The position numbers and the translations under genes were made by a program. DNA of 27,747 nucleotides from Spirochaetota bacterium (GTDB taxonomy: Bacteria; Spirochaetota; Spirochaetia; Treponematales; Breznakiellaceae). This document shows, piece after piece, positions 1 through 8,023 of the stretch. Under the pieces are notes generated by a model. The model ran no database searches and had not been told where the DNA came from. It saw only the letters and a program-made list of their open reading frames with translations. Location of the stretch: NCBI GenBank assembly GCA_023406985.1, contig JAEXTK010000043.1, forward strand, positions 1 to 27,747, read 5' to 3'. Position 1 is the first letter of the stretch; every line of letters begins with the position of its first letter.

Positions 1-13
1 GCGCCCGCCCTTC

Positions 14-1282
14 TCATTTTTCGAATAGACGCCGCATGAGCTTTTTGCCGTCCGCCGACCGGTAGGGGTTCTTCACGTGCCGGAGATAGGTCCGGTAGGC
101 GGCGCAGCTTTCATAGAAGCCTTCCAAGCCCTTGAACGAAGACGATTCGTCGCACCGGTACAGCTCCAGGAGCAGGGGGAAGAGCGGCGATTCCAGGGTC
201 TCCTGCATCCGGGTGAGCGGGAGCCGCGGCAGGGCCGCGGGCATCATGTGGTTGCGGACGAAGAAGAAGACTTCTTCGATGAGCGGCCGATCATAGCCGA
301 GCCTGAGTAGGAAACCGCGGGCCGCGACGGCGCCGATCTCCGCGTGGCGGTCGAAACGGCGGCCGCCCGAGGCGGTCGAGAGGGGTTTTCCCACGTCGTG
401 GAGCAGGAGGCCGAGCGAGAGGCCGAGGTCGGCGATCTTCCGATAGCGGAACGTCTCCAGCGTGTGCGTCCAGACGTTGCCTTCCGGATGGAATTCCTTG
501 GAATGGTCCACGTCGTCCATGGCGGCGAGTTCCGGCCAAAAGGCGGCCACGTATCCGGTCTTCTTGAGGAGCGAGAGGCCGAGTTCCGGCCTGCGGGAGA
601 CGAGGAGCATGGACAGGAGGGTCCGCTGTTCTTCCGCGGACGGATCGGGTCCCGGTTCCCGGCGGTCCAGGTTCCTGCCGAGGGCGGCGACGAGGCGCTC
701 CGCTTCTCCCTCCGCTTCGGGCGCGGCTCCCCGGTAACGCGAGAGGATGATCGCGGCGTCGGCCGCCGCGCGGAGCCCGTCAGCCGCCGGTGAGAGCGCG
801 GACCACCACGGCGCGTCCGGTACCGCGGCGGTCCGTGGAGCCGCGGCGGTTCGTGGAGCCGCGGCGGTTCGTGGAGCCGGGGCGGTTCGTGGAGCCGGGG
901 CGGGGTTCCGGCCTCCCCGTAGGGCGCGGACCGCCGGGTAGATATTGCCCGGATCGATATAGGCCTTGGTCGCGGCGTCCCAGGCGAAATCCAGGACGGG
1001 GAAGGAGGCGGGCCGCCGGTCTTCGTCCTCGCAGCGGAGTAACCAGGTCACGCCTCGGCCGCCGTCGGTTTCGGCCGGTTCGGTGCGCACGGACGCGTCG
1101 GCCAGGTCGGGACCGGGGAAGGCGAGGTCGTCGAAGAGCTTGGCGAGGGCCGCGAGGTCGGCCCGCGACTCCACCCATCGGATAGGCGCGGAACGGAGCC
1201 CGCAGTACCGGTCCAGGGCGCTGAACGACACGAGGCGGGGCCGTTGGCCGGCGCTGGCGAGGGCGTCTACGACGCTTTCCAT
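14..1282 (-). CDS. HD-domain protein related to CCA-adding enzyme/poly(A) polymerase, with degenerate head
   Basis: 422 residues from the ATG at 1282; the reading frame stays open further upstream, but that part lies inside the GH13 gene and is arginine-rich shadow sequence. The C-terminal half (about 250-345) looks like the HD domain of bacterial tRNA nucleotidyltransferases: WTHTLE with H273, LLLHDVGKP with H295-D296, a following FDRHAEIG and a VRNHMM segment. The N-terminal 125 residues sit where the nucleotidyltransferase head would be, but I see no GG(A/S)xRD or DxD metal motif. A Pro/Ala/Arg-rich linker (about 127-153) made of a six-residue repeat separates the two parts. A metal-dependent phosphohydrolase is the reasonable call; the substrate is unknown. 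It is last in the malQ-GH13 run, 52 bp after the GH13 stop. No clear Shine-Dalgarno precedes the start. Confidence 0.72.
   Translation of the reverse strand: MESVVDALASAGQRPRLVSFSALDRYCGLRSAPIRWVESRADLAALAKLFDDLAFPGPDLADASVRTEPAETDGGRGVTWLLRCEDEDRRPASFPVLDFAWDAATKAYIDPGNIYPAVRALRGGRNPAPAPRTAPAPRTAAAPRTAAAPRTAAVPDAPWWSALSPAADGLRAAADAAIILSRYRGAAPEAEGEAERLVAALGRNLDRREPGPDPSAEEQRTLLSMLLVSRRPELGLSLLKKTGYVAAFWPELAAMDDVDHSKEFHPEGNVWTHTLETFRYRKIADLGLSLGLLLHDVGKPLSTASGGRRFDRHAEIGAVAARGFLLRLGYDRPLIEEVFFFVRNHMMPAALPRLPLTRMQETLESPLFPLLLELYRCDESSSFKGLEGFYESCAAYRTYLRHVKNPYRSADGKKLMRRLFEK
824..904 (-). repeat. 18-bp tandem repeat coding an APRTAA-type linker
   Basis: About four copies of an 18-bp unit. On the + strand the unit reads GTGGAGCCGCGGCGGTTC, and the copies nearer 904 carry GGGG in place of CGCG. 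In frame it encodes APRTAP/APRTAA repeats inside the HD-protein gene. The copies are almost identical at DNA level, so they are probably recent slippage products and likely vary in number between strains. Confidence 0.85.
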
Positions 1283-1294
1283 GCGGTTAAGGTA

Positions 1295-1327
1295 GCGGCG
1301 CCGCCGGCAATCGTCCAGCGGCGCCGC
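1295..1327 (-). repeat. Intergenic hairpin from two GCGGCGCCGC palindromes
   Basis: Two copies of the self-complementary decamer GCGGCGCCGC at 1295-1304 and 1318-1327, 13 bp apart, lie in the 52-bp gap between the GH13 stop and the HD-protein start. They can form a 10-bp stem in the transcript. No U-tract follows, so this would be a processing or attenuation element rather than a classical terminator. Confidence 0.6.
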
Positions 1328-1334
1328 ATACGCT

Positions 1335-4300
1335 CTAGTCCTTTTTCTTGATCCTCGGAACGGTGGTCGAGGTTCGCGCCCTCCGTACCGGCGCCGCTTC
1401 CGCGAGCGTTTCCAGGATCGCCTCGACGCGGTAGCCGGAAACGGCTTCCGCCTCCCGGATCGTCTCGGCGGTCCGCGCGATCGTCTCCAGGCGGCGTCCG
1501 AGGCGCGCCACATCGATTCTTCCCGGATGCGGCGCGGCGGCCGGTCGCGGCGCAGGGGCGGTCGGCGCGGCCGCGGCGGGTACCGGCTCCGTAGAGCCGG
1601 CCGCCGTCTCCTCTTTCGCGGGACCACGCTGCGGCACGGGCGGCGCGGGCTCCAAGGCCGCGTCGGTCTCGATCGCGGCGACCAGCTCGCCGTAGGAGAG
1701 CGCCTCCTCGAACCGGTCCTTGTTGAACCAGGCGACGTCGTCGAAGACGTTGACGCCGAGGTACGAACGCGAATCGAAGGCCGTCAAGGCATCGCGGGTG
1801 AGTTCGAGGGCTCCCGTCGCGACTTCGTCTTCACGCCTCTTCGGCGCCGTCCGGGCAAGGATCAGCTTGAGCAGGCCGACGATGCGGAACGACTCGTCCG
1901 CGGGCAGACCGTCGGCTTGGTAACTCTCCCGCAGCTTACGGTCCAGGCACCAATGGTCCACGAGCCTGCGGGCATCCTCGCCTGTGGCGCCTTCCCCGAC
2001 GACGCCGCGCAGGATCGCGAGCACCGCGTAGCCGGCCAGGTAGGCCGCCGCGTTCGGGGTGCGGCCGAGCTCCGCCGCCGCCCGCGCGGCCAGGTCCTTC
2101 GCCGCGGGGGGCAGGGTCGCCGGCGGCTTGATCGCGTACTCGGCGAGCCGCGCGAGCCGCTGGATCGTCTGGGCGAAGTCTTCCCAGATCGTCTCAGCCT
2201 CCAGGTCGACGTAGTCGGGCGACCGATCGAACGATTCGTAGCGGCCGGAGGCCCCGTCCAGGTATTCCGCAGCGATGCGGATGAAGCGGAGCGCGGGCTC
2301 GCGGAGGGACTCGATGAAGGGCGCGCTCTTGGGCGCTTTCGGCCTCCCCTTCGTCGTGGCGGCCGGCGCGAAGAAATCGCGCACTTCGTTGAAATAGGCC
2401 GGTTTCGCCAATTCCTGGAAGGCGCCGTAGAGGTCGCGGAGGAAGAGGTCCTGGAGCGCGGCCTGGAGGTCGGTCACGCCGCGGCCGCCGAGTTCGTCGC
2501 AGAGCCTCCGCCAGCGTCCGTGGTCGCCGTCCTCGATCTCGTGCAGGTCCAGGAAGACCTGGGCCTGGTAACCCTCCAGGGCGACGAAGAGCCCGCGCTC
2601 CGAGAGTTCGCGGCTGGAACGCACGAACCAGAGGTCGGACCGCTGTTCGCGGAAGAGGGTGAAGCGCCCCTCGCGCGCCGTGGACCCGAGGGCCTCGGTG
2701 AGGGACCTGCGCGCAGTTTGCCGCGAGCCGTCCGGCCCTTTTTTCGCGGCCGCGGCGGACAAGCGGATCCAACCCGCGGCGCGGTGGAAGGAGTTGTTGT
2801 AGAGGACGAGTGCGCGCTCTTCCTCGCAGCGGTTGGAGTACGCGAAGACGTTCTCGTTGATCGACCCGTCGCTCGCGTGGAGATCGTAGAGGGCGAAATC
2901 CTCGCTGCCGGAGAACAGGCGCCGCTTCTTGAGGAGGGGGAATACCTCGCGTTCGTGCCGTTCCACGAGGGCCTGGTCGGCGACCTCGTCGCGGTAGGCC
3001 TTCCGGTACTCCATCCCGTACTTTTCCTCGAAGCCTTCGATCTGGCCGTGCCCGAACATGGGGAGGCCGGGCATGGTCGCCATGAGGGTGCAGACGCCGA
3101 AGTACTTGTCGCCCTTGCCGAACTGGGCGACGGCGGTCTCCTCGTCGGGGTTGTTCATGAAGTTGACGAAGCGCTTGAGGATCTCGGGATCGAATTCGAT
3201 GGTGTTCTTGATCGTGGCGCGGTACTTCGCGTTCTCCTCGTTCTTGAGCATGTTCATGAACGCGGAGTTGTAGACGCGGTGCATGCCGAGCGTCCGCACG
3301 AAGTAGCCTTCCATCATCCAGAACGCCTCGGCGAGCAGCAGCGTGTCCGGCGTCTCCGCCGCGCAGCGGTCCACGACCTCGCGCCAGAACTCGTTCGGGA
3401 TGCGCGCGTCGAATTCTTCCCTGGTGAGGGCGTGCTCGGCGCGGCTCGCGATGTCGCCGCCGCGGCCGGGTTCCGGGTACCAGAGGCGCGCGATGTGCTT
3501 CTTGGCCAAGGTCATCGCCGCGTCGAAGCGGACTATGGGGAACTGCTTGCAGACGCCGACGATGGTGGCTATGACGGCCTCGCGCGCTTCGGCGTTGAGA
3601 AAATCGATCTGGGCCGTGTCGTTCCACGGCATGGAGGTGCCGTCGTTCCCGTGGTAGATGTACCGCGTGTCGCCGGAAGCGAAATCGACCCGCTTGAACA
3701 CCACCGCGGCGTCGGTCCGGTCGTAGTAGTGGTCTTCCAGGTAGATGCCGATGCCGTCGCGCGGGGAGAGGTTTCCCCCGTTGAAGGAGTAGCCGGGGAA
3801 AGGCGGCTGCCGGAGCTGGAGGAAGCGGTCGGGATGCTCCATGACCCAGCGCGAATCGATGCCCGTATGGTTGGGGACCATGTCCGACCCGAGCCGGATG
3901 CCGCGCCAGGCGCATCTTCCGCGGAGGTTGTCCAAGGCCTGCCAACCGCCGAGTTCGCCGGCGATGTCGTAGTCGTGGAGGCTGTACGCGCTCGCCGCGG
4001 CCTCGGGATTCCCCATGCGGCGCTTGATCTCGCGGCTCGCCGCCGACCGCTCCCAGAGCCCGATGAGCCAGAGGCCGGTGAAGCCGCGACGGGCGAGTTC
4101 GTCGAGCTCCTCATCGGGGATGAGGTCGAGCCGATCGATCTGCCTATCGTACTTCCGTGACAGCTGCGAGAGCCAGACGAGCGTGCTCTTGGCGATGAGG
4201 ACGGTGCGCGGCATCCAGTCCTTGTCGGGGCTGAAGCGCTCGTATTCGTGCTCCAACTCGTCGTACACGTAGGTGCGCGTCGGGCCGGGGCCGAAGAAGA

Positions 4301-5135
4301 CGGGTTTCTCCTCCTCCTTCACGACGTCCAGGCTCGTGAGCAGGCGGATGAGGTACTTGCCGATGAGGAGGCCCCATCGCGTGCGGATGTACTCCAGTTG
4401 ACCGGTCAGGGAGTACGGCTCGGCGACCGCGGGGCTGCGGAGCATGTCCCACAGGTTCTGGTCCTGGGGGCCGAAGGGCGGCAGCGCGGCGAAATGTGCG
4501 ACGAGCCCCGCGCAGGCCTCGTCGTACACCGTGGCGGCCCGGAGTTCCGCGTCGTCGAAAAGGCGCTTGAAAGGGGAGAAAGCCGGATTGTCGTTCGCGA
4601 GGCGGAGGAGCATGAGCTCCTCCAGGGCGAGGACGCGGTTCCGTTCTCCGCCTTCGCTGCCGGCGAGGTACTCGTCCACGGACTGCTCGCCCCGGTAAAC
4701 GGAGAGCGGCGGGAACCGGTCCACGAAGGCGCGGAGCAGGACGTCCACCTTGTGGGCGCCGAGATCGCGTTCCAGTTTCGCGAGGGCCGTGTCGAAGGCG
4801 TTCGCCGCCACGCGCTCGCGGAAGAGGGCGGAGACGTAGTGGAGGATCTCGTCGATGAGGCCCATCGCGTTGAGCCTGCCCGCCTTCACGAAGCGCTCGG
4901 GATGGACGATAGGGTTGACCTTGGCGTTGAGGCGCTGCGCGAATTCCCGCACCGCGTGGAAATCGGCGAAGACCACGTTTCCGCGGAGGGCGAAGAGGGA
5001 CTCGCTGAAGCCGTACTCGTCGCGGATCGCGCGGGAGACGTGGAATTCCATCAGGGCCGTTCGGCGGTCGGCGTCGTCCCCTACGGCGCTTCGCCCAGCG
5101 CGAAGCGCGTCCAAACGCACGGCGAGTCGGTTCAT
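1335..5135 (-). CDS. Large multidomain GH13 alpha-amylase-family enzyme
   Basis: 1266 residues, about twice the usual GH13 length. An N-terminal region of about 330 residues, which I do not recognise and which looks mostly helical, precedes a TIM barrel with the four GH13 regions: DMVPNHTG (D418, H423), VRFDAAM (nucleophile D538), LLLAEAFW (acid/base E603) and FMNNPDEE (D664, where most members have NHD). A beta-rich stretch (about 740-870) follows, then an unrecognised helical region (about 870-1160), a Pro/Ala linker (1163-1203) and a short helical tail. All catalytic residues are present, so it should act on alpha-1,4/1,6-glucans in the cytoplasm; no signal peptide is visible. The ATG overlaps the malQ stop (ATGA) and has AAGGAAG upstream. 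Pairing with malQ suggests glycogen or maltodextrin processing; hydrolase versus transferase cannot be decided. Confidence 0.88.
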   Translation of the reverse strand: MNRLAVRLDALRAGRSAVGDDADRRTALMEFHVSRAIRDEYGFSESLFALRGNVVFADFHAVREFAQRLNAKVNPIVHPERFVKAGRLNAMGLIDEILHYVSALFRERVAANAFDTALAKLERDLGAHKVDVLLRAFVDRFPPLSVYRGEQSVDEYLAGSEGGERNRVLALEELMLLRLANDNPAFSPFKRLFDDAELRAATVYDEACAGLVAHFAALPPFGPQDQNLWDMLRSPAVAEPYSLTGQLEYIRTRWGLLIGKYLIRLLTSLDVVKEEEKPVFFGPGPTRTYVYDELEHEYERFSPDKDWMPRTVLIAKSTLVWLSQLSRKYDRQIDRLDLIPDEELDELARRGFTGLWLIGLWERSAASREIKRRMGNPEAAASAYSLHDYDIAGELGGWQALDNLRGRCAWRGIRLGSDMVPNHTGIDSRWVMEHPDRFLQLRQPPFPGYSFNGGNLSPRDGIGIYLEDHYYDRTDAAVVFKRVDFASGDTRYIYHGNDGTSMPWNDTAQIDFLNAEAREAVIATIVGVCKQFPIVRFDAAMTLAKKHIARLWYPEPGRGGDIASRAEHALTREEFDARIPNEFWREVVDRCAAETPDTLLLAEAFWMMEGYFVRTLGMHRVYNSAFMNMLKNEENAKYRATIKNTIEFDPEILKRFVNFMNNPDEETAVAQFGKGDKYFGVCTLMATMPGLPMFGHGQIEGFEEKYGMEYRKAYRDEVADQALVERHEREVFPLLKKRRLFSGSEDFALYDLHASDGSINENVFAYSNRCEEERALVLYNNSFHRAAGWIRLSAAAAKKGPDGSRQTARRSLTEALGSTAREGRFTLFREQRSDLWFVRSSRELSERGLFVALEGYQAQVFLDLHEIEDGDHGRWRRLCDELGGRGVTDLQAALQDLFLRDLYGAFQELAKPAYFNEVRDFFAPAATTKGRPKAPKSAPFIESLREPALRFIRIAAEYLDGASGRYESFDRSPDYVDLEAETIWEDFAQTIQRLARLAEYAIKPPATLPPAAKDLAARAAAELGRTPNAAAYLAGYAVLAILRGVVGEGATGEDARRLVDHWCLDRKLRESYQADGLPADESFRIVGLLKLILARTAPKRREDEVATGALELTRDALTAFDSRSYLGVNVFDDVAWFNKDRFEEALSYGELVAAIETDAALEPAPPVPQRGPAKEETAAGSTEPVPAAAAPTAPAPRPAAAPHPGRIDVARLGRRLETIARTAETIREAEAVSGYRVEAILETLAEAAPVRRARTSTTVPRIKKKD

Positions 5136-7153
5136 CGTTCTTCCTTTTTGGCCGACCGCGCTGCGGTCAGGGCGGCGATGGCGGCGACGAGGCGTTCGTC
5201 GGCGACGAGTTCCCGTATCGGCGCGGGCAGTCGATACGTCCAGTTGAAATCGTTGACCGTTCCGGGAACGTTGACTCGCTCGGAAGCCGCGTCCTCAGCA
5301 TACCATGCCGGCGACAGGTGGAGCAAATCTTGGATCTGGAACATGCAGATTTTGGACCGCGCCTTCGCGACCTCGCCGAGCACGGCGGCCGCGGCCTCGC
5401 TGCCGTATGCGTCCGGGATGGCCCGGTTCCCGACGAAGGACCGGAACGCGTCGCGGTCGGCTTCCCCTTCCCACCATTCTCGGACCGTGGAACTGTCGTG
5501 GACCGCCGGCGTGCACACGCTGAGTTCGGGGTAGGCGTCCAGGGGAATGTAGGGCTCACCGCGTTCGCCCCAGCGCCGCGCCCAGCGGAGGACCCGCAGC
5601 CCGAGGACTCCGAGGTCTTCCAAGGTGCGCGGTACGCAGTCCGGCACCGCCCCCAGGTCTTCCGCGCAGGCGAGCATGGGGGTGGAACCCGCCAGGATGG
5701 AGAGCAGGCGGCGCCCCTGGTCTTCCCAGATGCGCTCCGACTCCTGACGCCGCCGCGATATGAGTTCCTCGAAGCGGCGCCGCTCCTCGTCGCTCAGGGT
5801 GGGGAAGGCCCGCGTGTCCCAATAGGTCCAGGTCGGCGCGAAGCGGCCGTCCTCGTATTCCAGGAGCGCGCGGTCCCGCCACGCGTTCTGGAGGTAGGAG
5901 ACCGCGGCGGGGTGTAGGCCGAGCTCTTCCAGGTCGCGCTCGCCGTGGATGGCATCCTTGAAGAGCCAAAGTTCCTCGTCGCCGATGCGATCGAGCGCCC
6001 GGTCGAAGACGCGGCTCGCTTCGGCCACCGTGGCGTCCGCGCCTCCGTCGCCCTGGCCCGTGCCCGCGGCGATGAGGGCTTCGTAGACCGCGCCGCTCGG
6101 GATGTGGGGGCGGGAGAGCCAGCGGATGCGGCCGGAATCGAAGCCGAGGGCGGTCAGGTCCGCGCGCTCGATCGGCACCGCCGGTATGAAGCGCCCGAGC
6201 ACGGCCGACTTGTCGCGGCGCGACGCGGCCCAGATCCGGAAAAAGCCGAGCACGTGGTCGATGCGGTAGGCCGCGTAGTATCGGTCCGCGAGGGCGAGCC
6301 GATCGCGCCACCACGAATAATCGTCCCGGCCGAGCGCGTCCCAATCGTATATGGGGAACTGCCAGTTCTGCCCCAGCGGGCTGAACATGTCGGGCGGGGC
6401 CCCGGCGGCCAGGTCCCGGCGGAAGTACTCTCCGTGGGCCCAGACGTCGCTGGAATCCTCGTTCATCAGGATGGGGAGATCCCCTTTGAGCGCGATTCCC
6501 CGCTCGGCGAGGGATTTTGAGGCCGCGGAGAACTGATCGTCCAAGGCCCGCTGCAGCCAAACCCAGAAAAGGTGGTCGCGGCGCGAGGCCGGATCGTCCC
6601 AGAGGGCGCGGATGTCGGCCGCCGAGGGGGCGGCGTATTCCCGCCACTCTTTCCAATGTTTTCCCCCGTTCGCGTCCTTGAGGTTGCGGTAGACGGCGTA
6701 TTCCCGTACCCAGGGGTTCATGATTATCCACCGGTCGAGCTCGCCCCCTTCCCGCGCGGCCGCTTCGACGCCGTCCGCGGCCGCCGCGTAGATCTCGCGG
6801 AGCAGGTCGAGTTTCGCGGCCAGGATTTCCCCGTAGGGGAATCGGGCGGCTCCTTCAAAGCGGGTCCGGAGGGCCGCGATTTTCTTCTTGAACGCCTTCG
6901 CTTCTTCCAGGGCGCCGATCCTGAGGTAGAGCGGATGAAGGGCGAAGGCGGTAAGGGCGCTGTACGGCGAGCTTTGGAACCCGGAATCGTTCACGGGTAG
7001 GAGTTGGATGATCGACAGGCCGGTCCGCGCGCAAAAATCCCCCAACTCGATGAGGTCGAGGAATTCGCCGACGCCGACGCTCTCCTCGGTCCGCAGCGCT
7101 CCGAGGGGAACGACGACTCCCGTGATACGGTCAACTTTCGGGGTAAAGCGCAT
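5132..7153 (-). CDS. malQ: 4-alpha-glucanotransferase (amylomaltase), GH77
   Basis: 673 residues. It transfers alpha-1,4-glucan chains between maltodextrins and releases glucose, in the cytoplasm. Diagnostic GH77 features: SSPYSALTAFALHPLYL near 61-77, AAYRIDHVLGFFRIW with nucleophile D299, LACAEDLGAVP with acid/base E498, and PAVHDSSTVREWWE near 549-562 in place of the usual THDNDT-like block. Length fits the longer bacterial/plant-like members. I chose the ATG at 7153 because GGAGG lies just upstream and MRFTPKVDRITGVVVPLGAL matches the family start; a 17-residue extension to 7204 is poorly supported. It is the first gene of the operon, overlaps the GH13 gene by 4 bp and is read from the promoter at 7236-7265. 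Confidence 0.93.
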   Translation of the reverse strand: MRFTPKVDRITGVVVPLGALRTEESVGVGEFLDLIELGDFCARTGLSIIQLLPVNDSGFQSSPYSALTAFALHPLYLRIGALEEAKAFKKKIAALRTRFEGAARFPYGEILAAKLDLLREIYAAAADGVEAAAREGGELDRWIIMNPWVREYAVYRNLKDANGGKHWKEWREYAAPSAADIRALWDDPASRRDHLFWVWLQRALDDQFSAASKSLAERGIALKGDLPILMNEDSSDVWAHGEYFRRDLAAGAPPDMFSPLGQNWQFPIYDWDALGRDDYSWWRDRLALADRYYAAYRIDHVLGFFRIWAASRRDKSAVLGRFIPAVPIERADLTALGFDSGRIRWLSRPHIPSGAVYEALIAAGTGQGDGGADATVAEASRVFDRALDRIGDEELWLFKDAIHGERDLEELGLHPAAVSYLQNAWRDRALLEYEDGRFAPTWTYWDTRAFPTLSDEERRRFEELISRRRQESERIWEDQGRRLLSILAGSTPMLACAEDLGAVPDCVPRTLEDLGVLGLRVLRWARRWGERGEPYIPLDAYPELSVCTPAVHDSSTVREWWEGEADRDAFRSFVGNRAIPDAYGSEAAAAVLGEVAKARSKICMFQIQDLLHLSPAWYAEDAASERVNVPGTVNDFNWTYRLPAPIRELVADERLVAAIAALTAARSAKKEER

Positions 7154-7235
7154 GGTGCCTCCGGATCGGATATGGAGGGCCGCGCCGTCCGGCGGGCCCC
7201 GCACCGACGCAGATGCTATCGGTGATTTCGTGCCT

Positions 7236-7265
7236 AGTATAGTATTACTAAACCGGTTTTGTAAA
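7236..7265 (-). promoter_or_regulatory. Sigma70-like promoter of the malQ operon
   Basis: On the minus strand, TTTACA (7265-7260), an 18-bp spacer and TATACT (7241-7236). The expected start near 7229 gives a leader of about 76 nt before malQ. This is one of the best promoter matches in the window and it lies in a locally AT-rich stretch. Confidence 0.7.
7250..7259. promoter_or_regulatory. Palindrome AAACCGGTTT, LacI/GalR-type operator candidate
   Basis: A perfect 10-bp palindrome with a central CG lies in the spacer of the malQ promoter, next to the -35. LacI/GalR-family operators commonly have this form and such repressors often control maltodextrin genes. A bound dimer there would block RNA polymerase. 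The regulator itself is not in the window. Confidence 0.5.
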
Positions 7266-7311
7266 ATGGATAACGGGCAATGTGCCGGAAAAGAAGCATG
7301 AGAGGGGGCCC

Positions 7312-7340
7312 TTGACCGATGCTCGTTCGACGGCTACAAT
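7312..7340 (+). promoter_or_regulatory. Sigma70-like promoter upstream of the RRM gene
   Basis: TTGACC (7312-7317), 17-bp spacer, TACAAT (7335-7340). The match is close to consensus. Transcription would start near 7347, leaving a long untranslated leader before the ATG at 7617. Confidence 0.65.
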
Positions 7341-7346
7341 CAAGGT

Positions 7347-7616
7347 CAGAGTGAGAGAAACTCAAGACACCGTATCGTCCTTTCCTGTTGTCGATCTCCT
7401 TTCGAAGTTTTTGAAAGTCGCCGAACCACGGTCGCATTTCAAGAATACCGACTCGGATTCTGCTACTACTTGGAAAAGTACCTTCCGTTCAGTCCGTCTC
7501 TCCGCTCGATCCCGGCAAAGCAGGCAACCAATAGTAAGTCGGTGACCGGGGAAGCGCTTATCTTGGATAGGCGGAACATGAAAGACCCGGTAAAGACCGG
7601 GCGAAGGAAGGCCACC
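7347..7616 (+). other. Predicted 270-nt 5' leader of the RRM gene
   Basis: This stretch is more AT-rich than its surroundings and I find no convincing gene in it; the short open frames on both strands have no start signals or family resemblance. It ends with a CCCGGT-AAAG-ACCGGG hairpin (7586-7601) directly in front of the ribosome-binding region GAAGGAAGG (7603-7611). A long leader with a hairpin at the ribosome site resembles the arrangement in cold-shock genes, but that is inference. Confidence 0.45.
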
Positions 7617-7910
7617 ATGGCCAAGAAACTCTACGTCGGAAATCTCTCGTACAATACGTACGAGGACGGCCTCCGCAATCTCTTCGCGTCCTACGGCACC
7701 GTCGAGTCCGTGAAGATCATCACCGACCGCGACACCGGTTCCTCCAAGGGCTTCGGCTTCGTGGAGATGAGCACCGACGACGAGGCGCGCGCCGCCATCG
7801 CCGGAACCAACGGCCGCGAGTTCGAAGGCCGCCAGCTCAAGGTGAACGAGGCGATGGACAAGCCCCGCCGGGACCGCGATTCCGGCGGCGGCTACGGCAA
7901 CCGCTGGTAG
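7617..7910 (+). CDS. Single-RRM RNA-binding protein
   Basis: 97 residues, one RNA-recognition motif. RNP-2 is LYVGNL (5-10) and RNP-1 is KGFGFVEM (44-51); the tail after residue 80 is Arg/Asp/Gly-rich and ends GGGYGNRW. This is the layout of small bacterial RRM proteins known from cyanobacteria, spirochaetes and others, several of which are linked to cold or stress responses. It should bind single-stranded RNA in the cytoplasm. I chose the ATG at 7617 because MAKKLYVGNLSY is the standard family start and GAAGGAAGG precedes it; an in-frame ATG at 7578 would add an unrelated 13 residues. Monocistronic, with its own promoter and terminator. Confidence 0.93.
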   Translation: MAKKLYVGNLSYNTYEDGLRNLFASYGTVESVKIITDRDTGSSKGFGFVEMSTDDEARAAIAGTNGREFEGRQLKVNEAMDKPRRDRDSGGGYGNRW

Positions 7911-7916
7911 AACAAG

Positions 7917-7941
7917 AAAGGCGCCTTAGGGCGCCTTTTTT
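7917..7941 (+). terminator. Rho-independent terminator of the RRM gene
   Basis: Stem AAAGGCGCC/GGCGCCTTT (7917-7925 with 7930-7938), loop TTAG, followed by a run of T to 7941. It begins six bases after the stop codon. Confidence 0.9.
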
Positions 7942-7948
7942 GTTATTC

Positions 7949-7971
7949 CGAGAATGACTGCGTCATTCTCG
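7949..7971. repeat. Perfect 10-bp hairpin without T-tract
   Basis: CGAGAATGAC (7949-7958) and GTCATTCTCG (7962-7971) around TGC. There is no flanking T-run on either strand, so it is not a standard terminator. It sits between two terminators in the convergent gap. Confidence 0.7.
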
Positions 7972-7993
7972 ATCAGTCCAAGAATGGACAAAG

Positions 7994-8023
7994 AAAAGGC
8001 CGTCCCGGAAGGGACGGCCTTTT
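7994..8023. terminator. Bidirectional terminator between the convergent RRM and TraB genes
   Basis: Stem AAAAGGCCGTCCC (7994-8006) with GGGACGGCCTTTT (8011-8023), loop GGAA. A-rich on the left and T-rich on the right, so it can work for both strands. It probably ends the leftward TPR-DHH-TraB operon, whose last stop is at 8115, and backs up the RRM terminator. Confidence 0.85.

Noticed and set aside
824..904. CRISPR-like array
   Set aside because: The units follow each other directly without spacers and keep the reading frame, so this is a coding tandem repeat.
1527..4160. 877-codon open frame on the + strand
   Set aside because: It is the antisense shadow of the GH13 gene, whose conserved catalytic motifs lie on the minus strand; the translated sequence is rich in Arg, Gly, Val and Glu with no family resemblance.
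7234..7545. Small open frames on both strands between malQ and the RRM gene
   Set aside because: No ribosome-binding site, no recognisable composition or family, and they overlap two good promoters.
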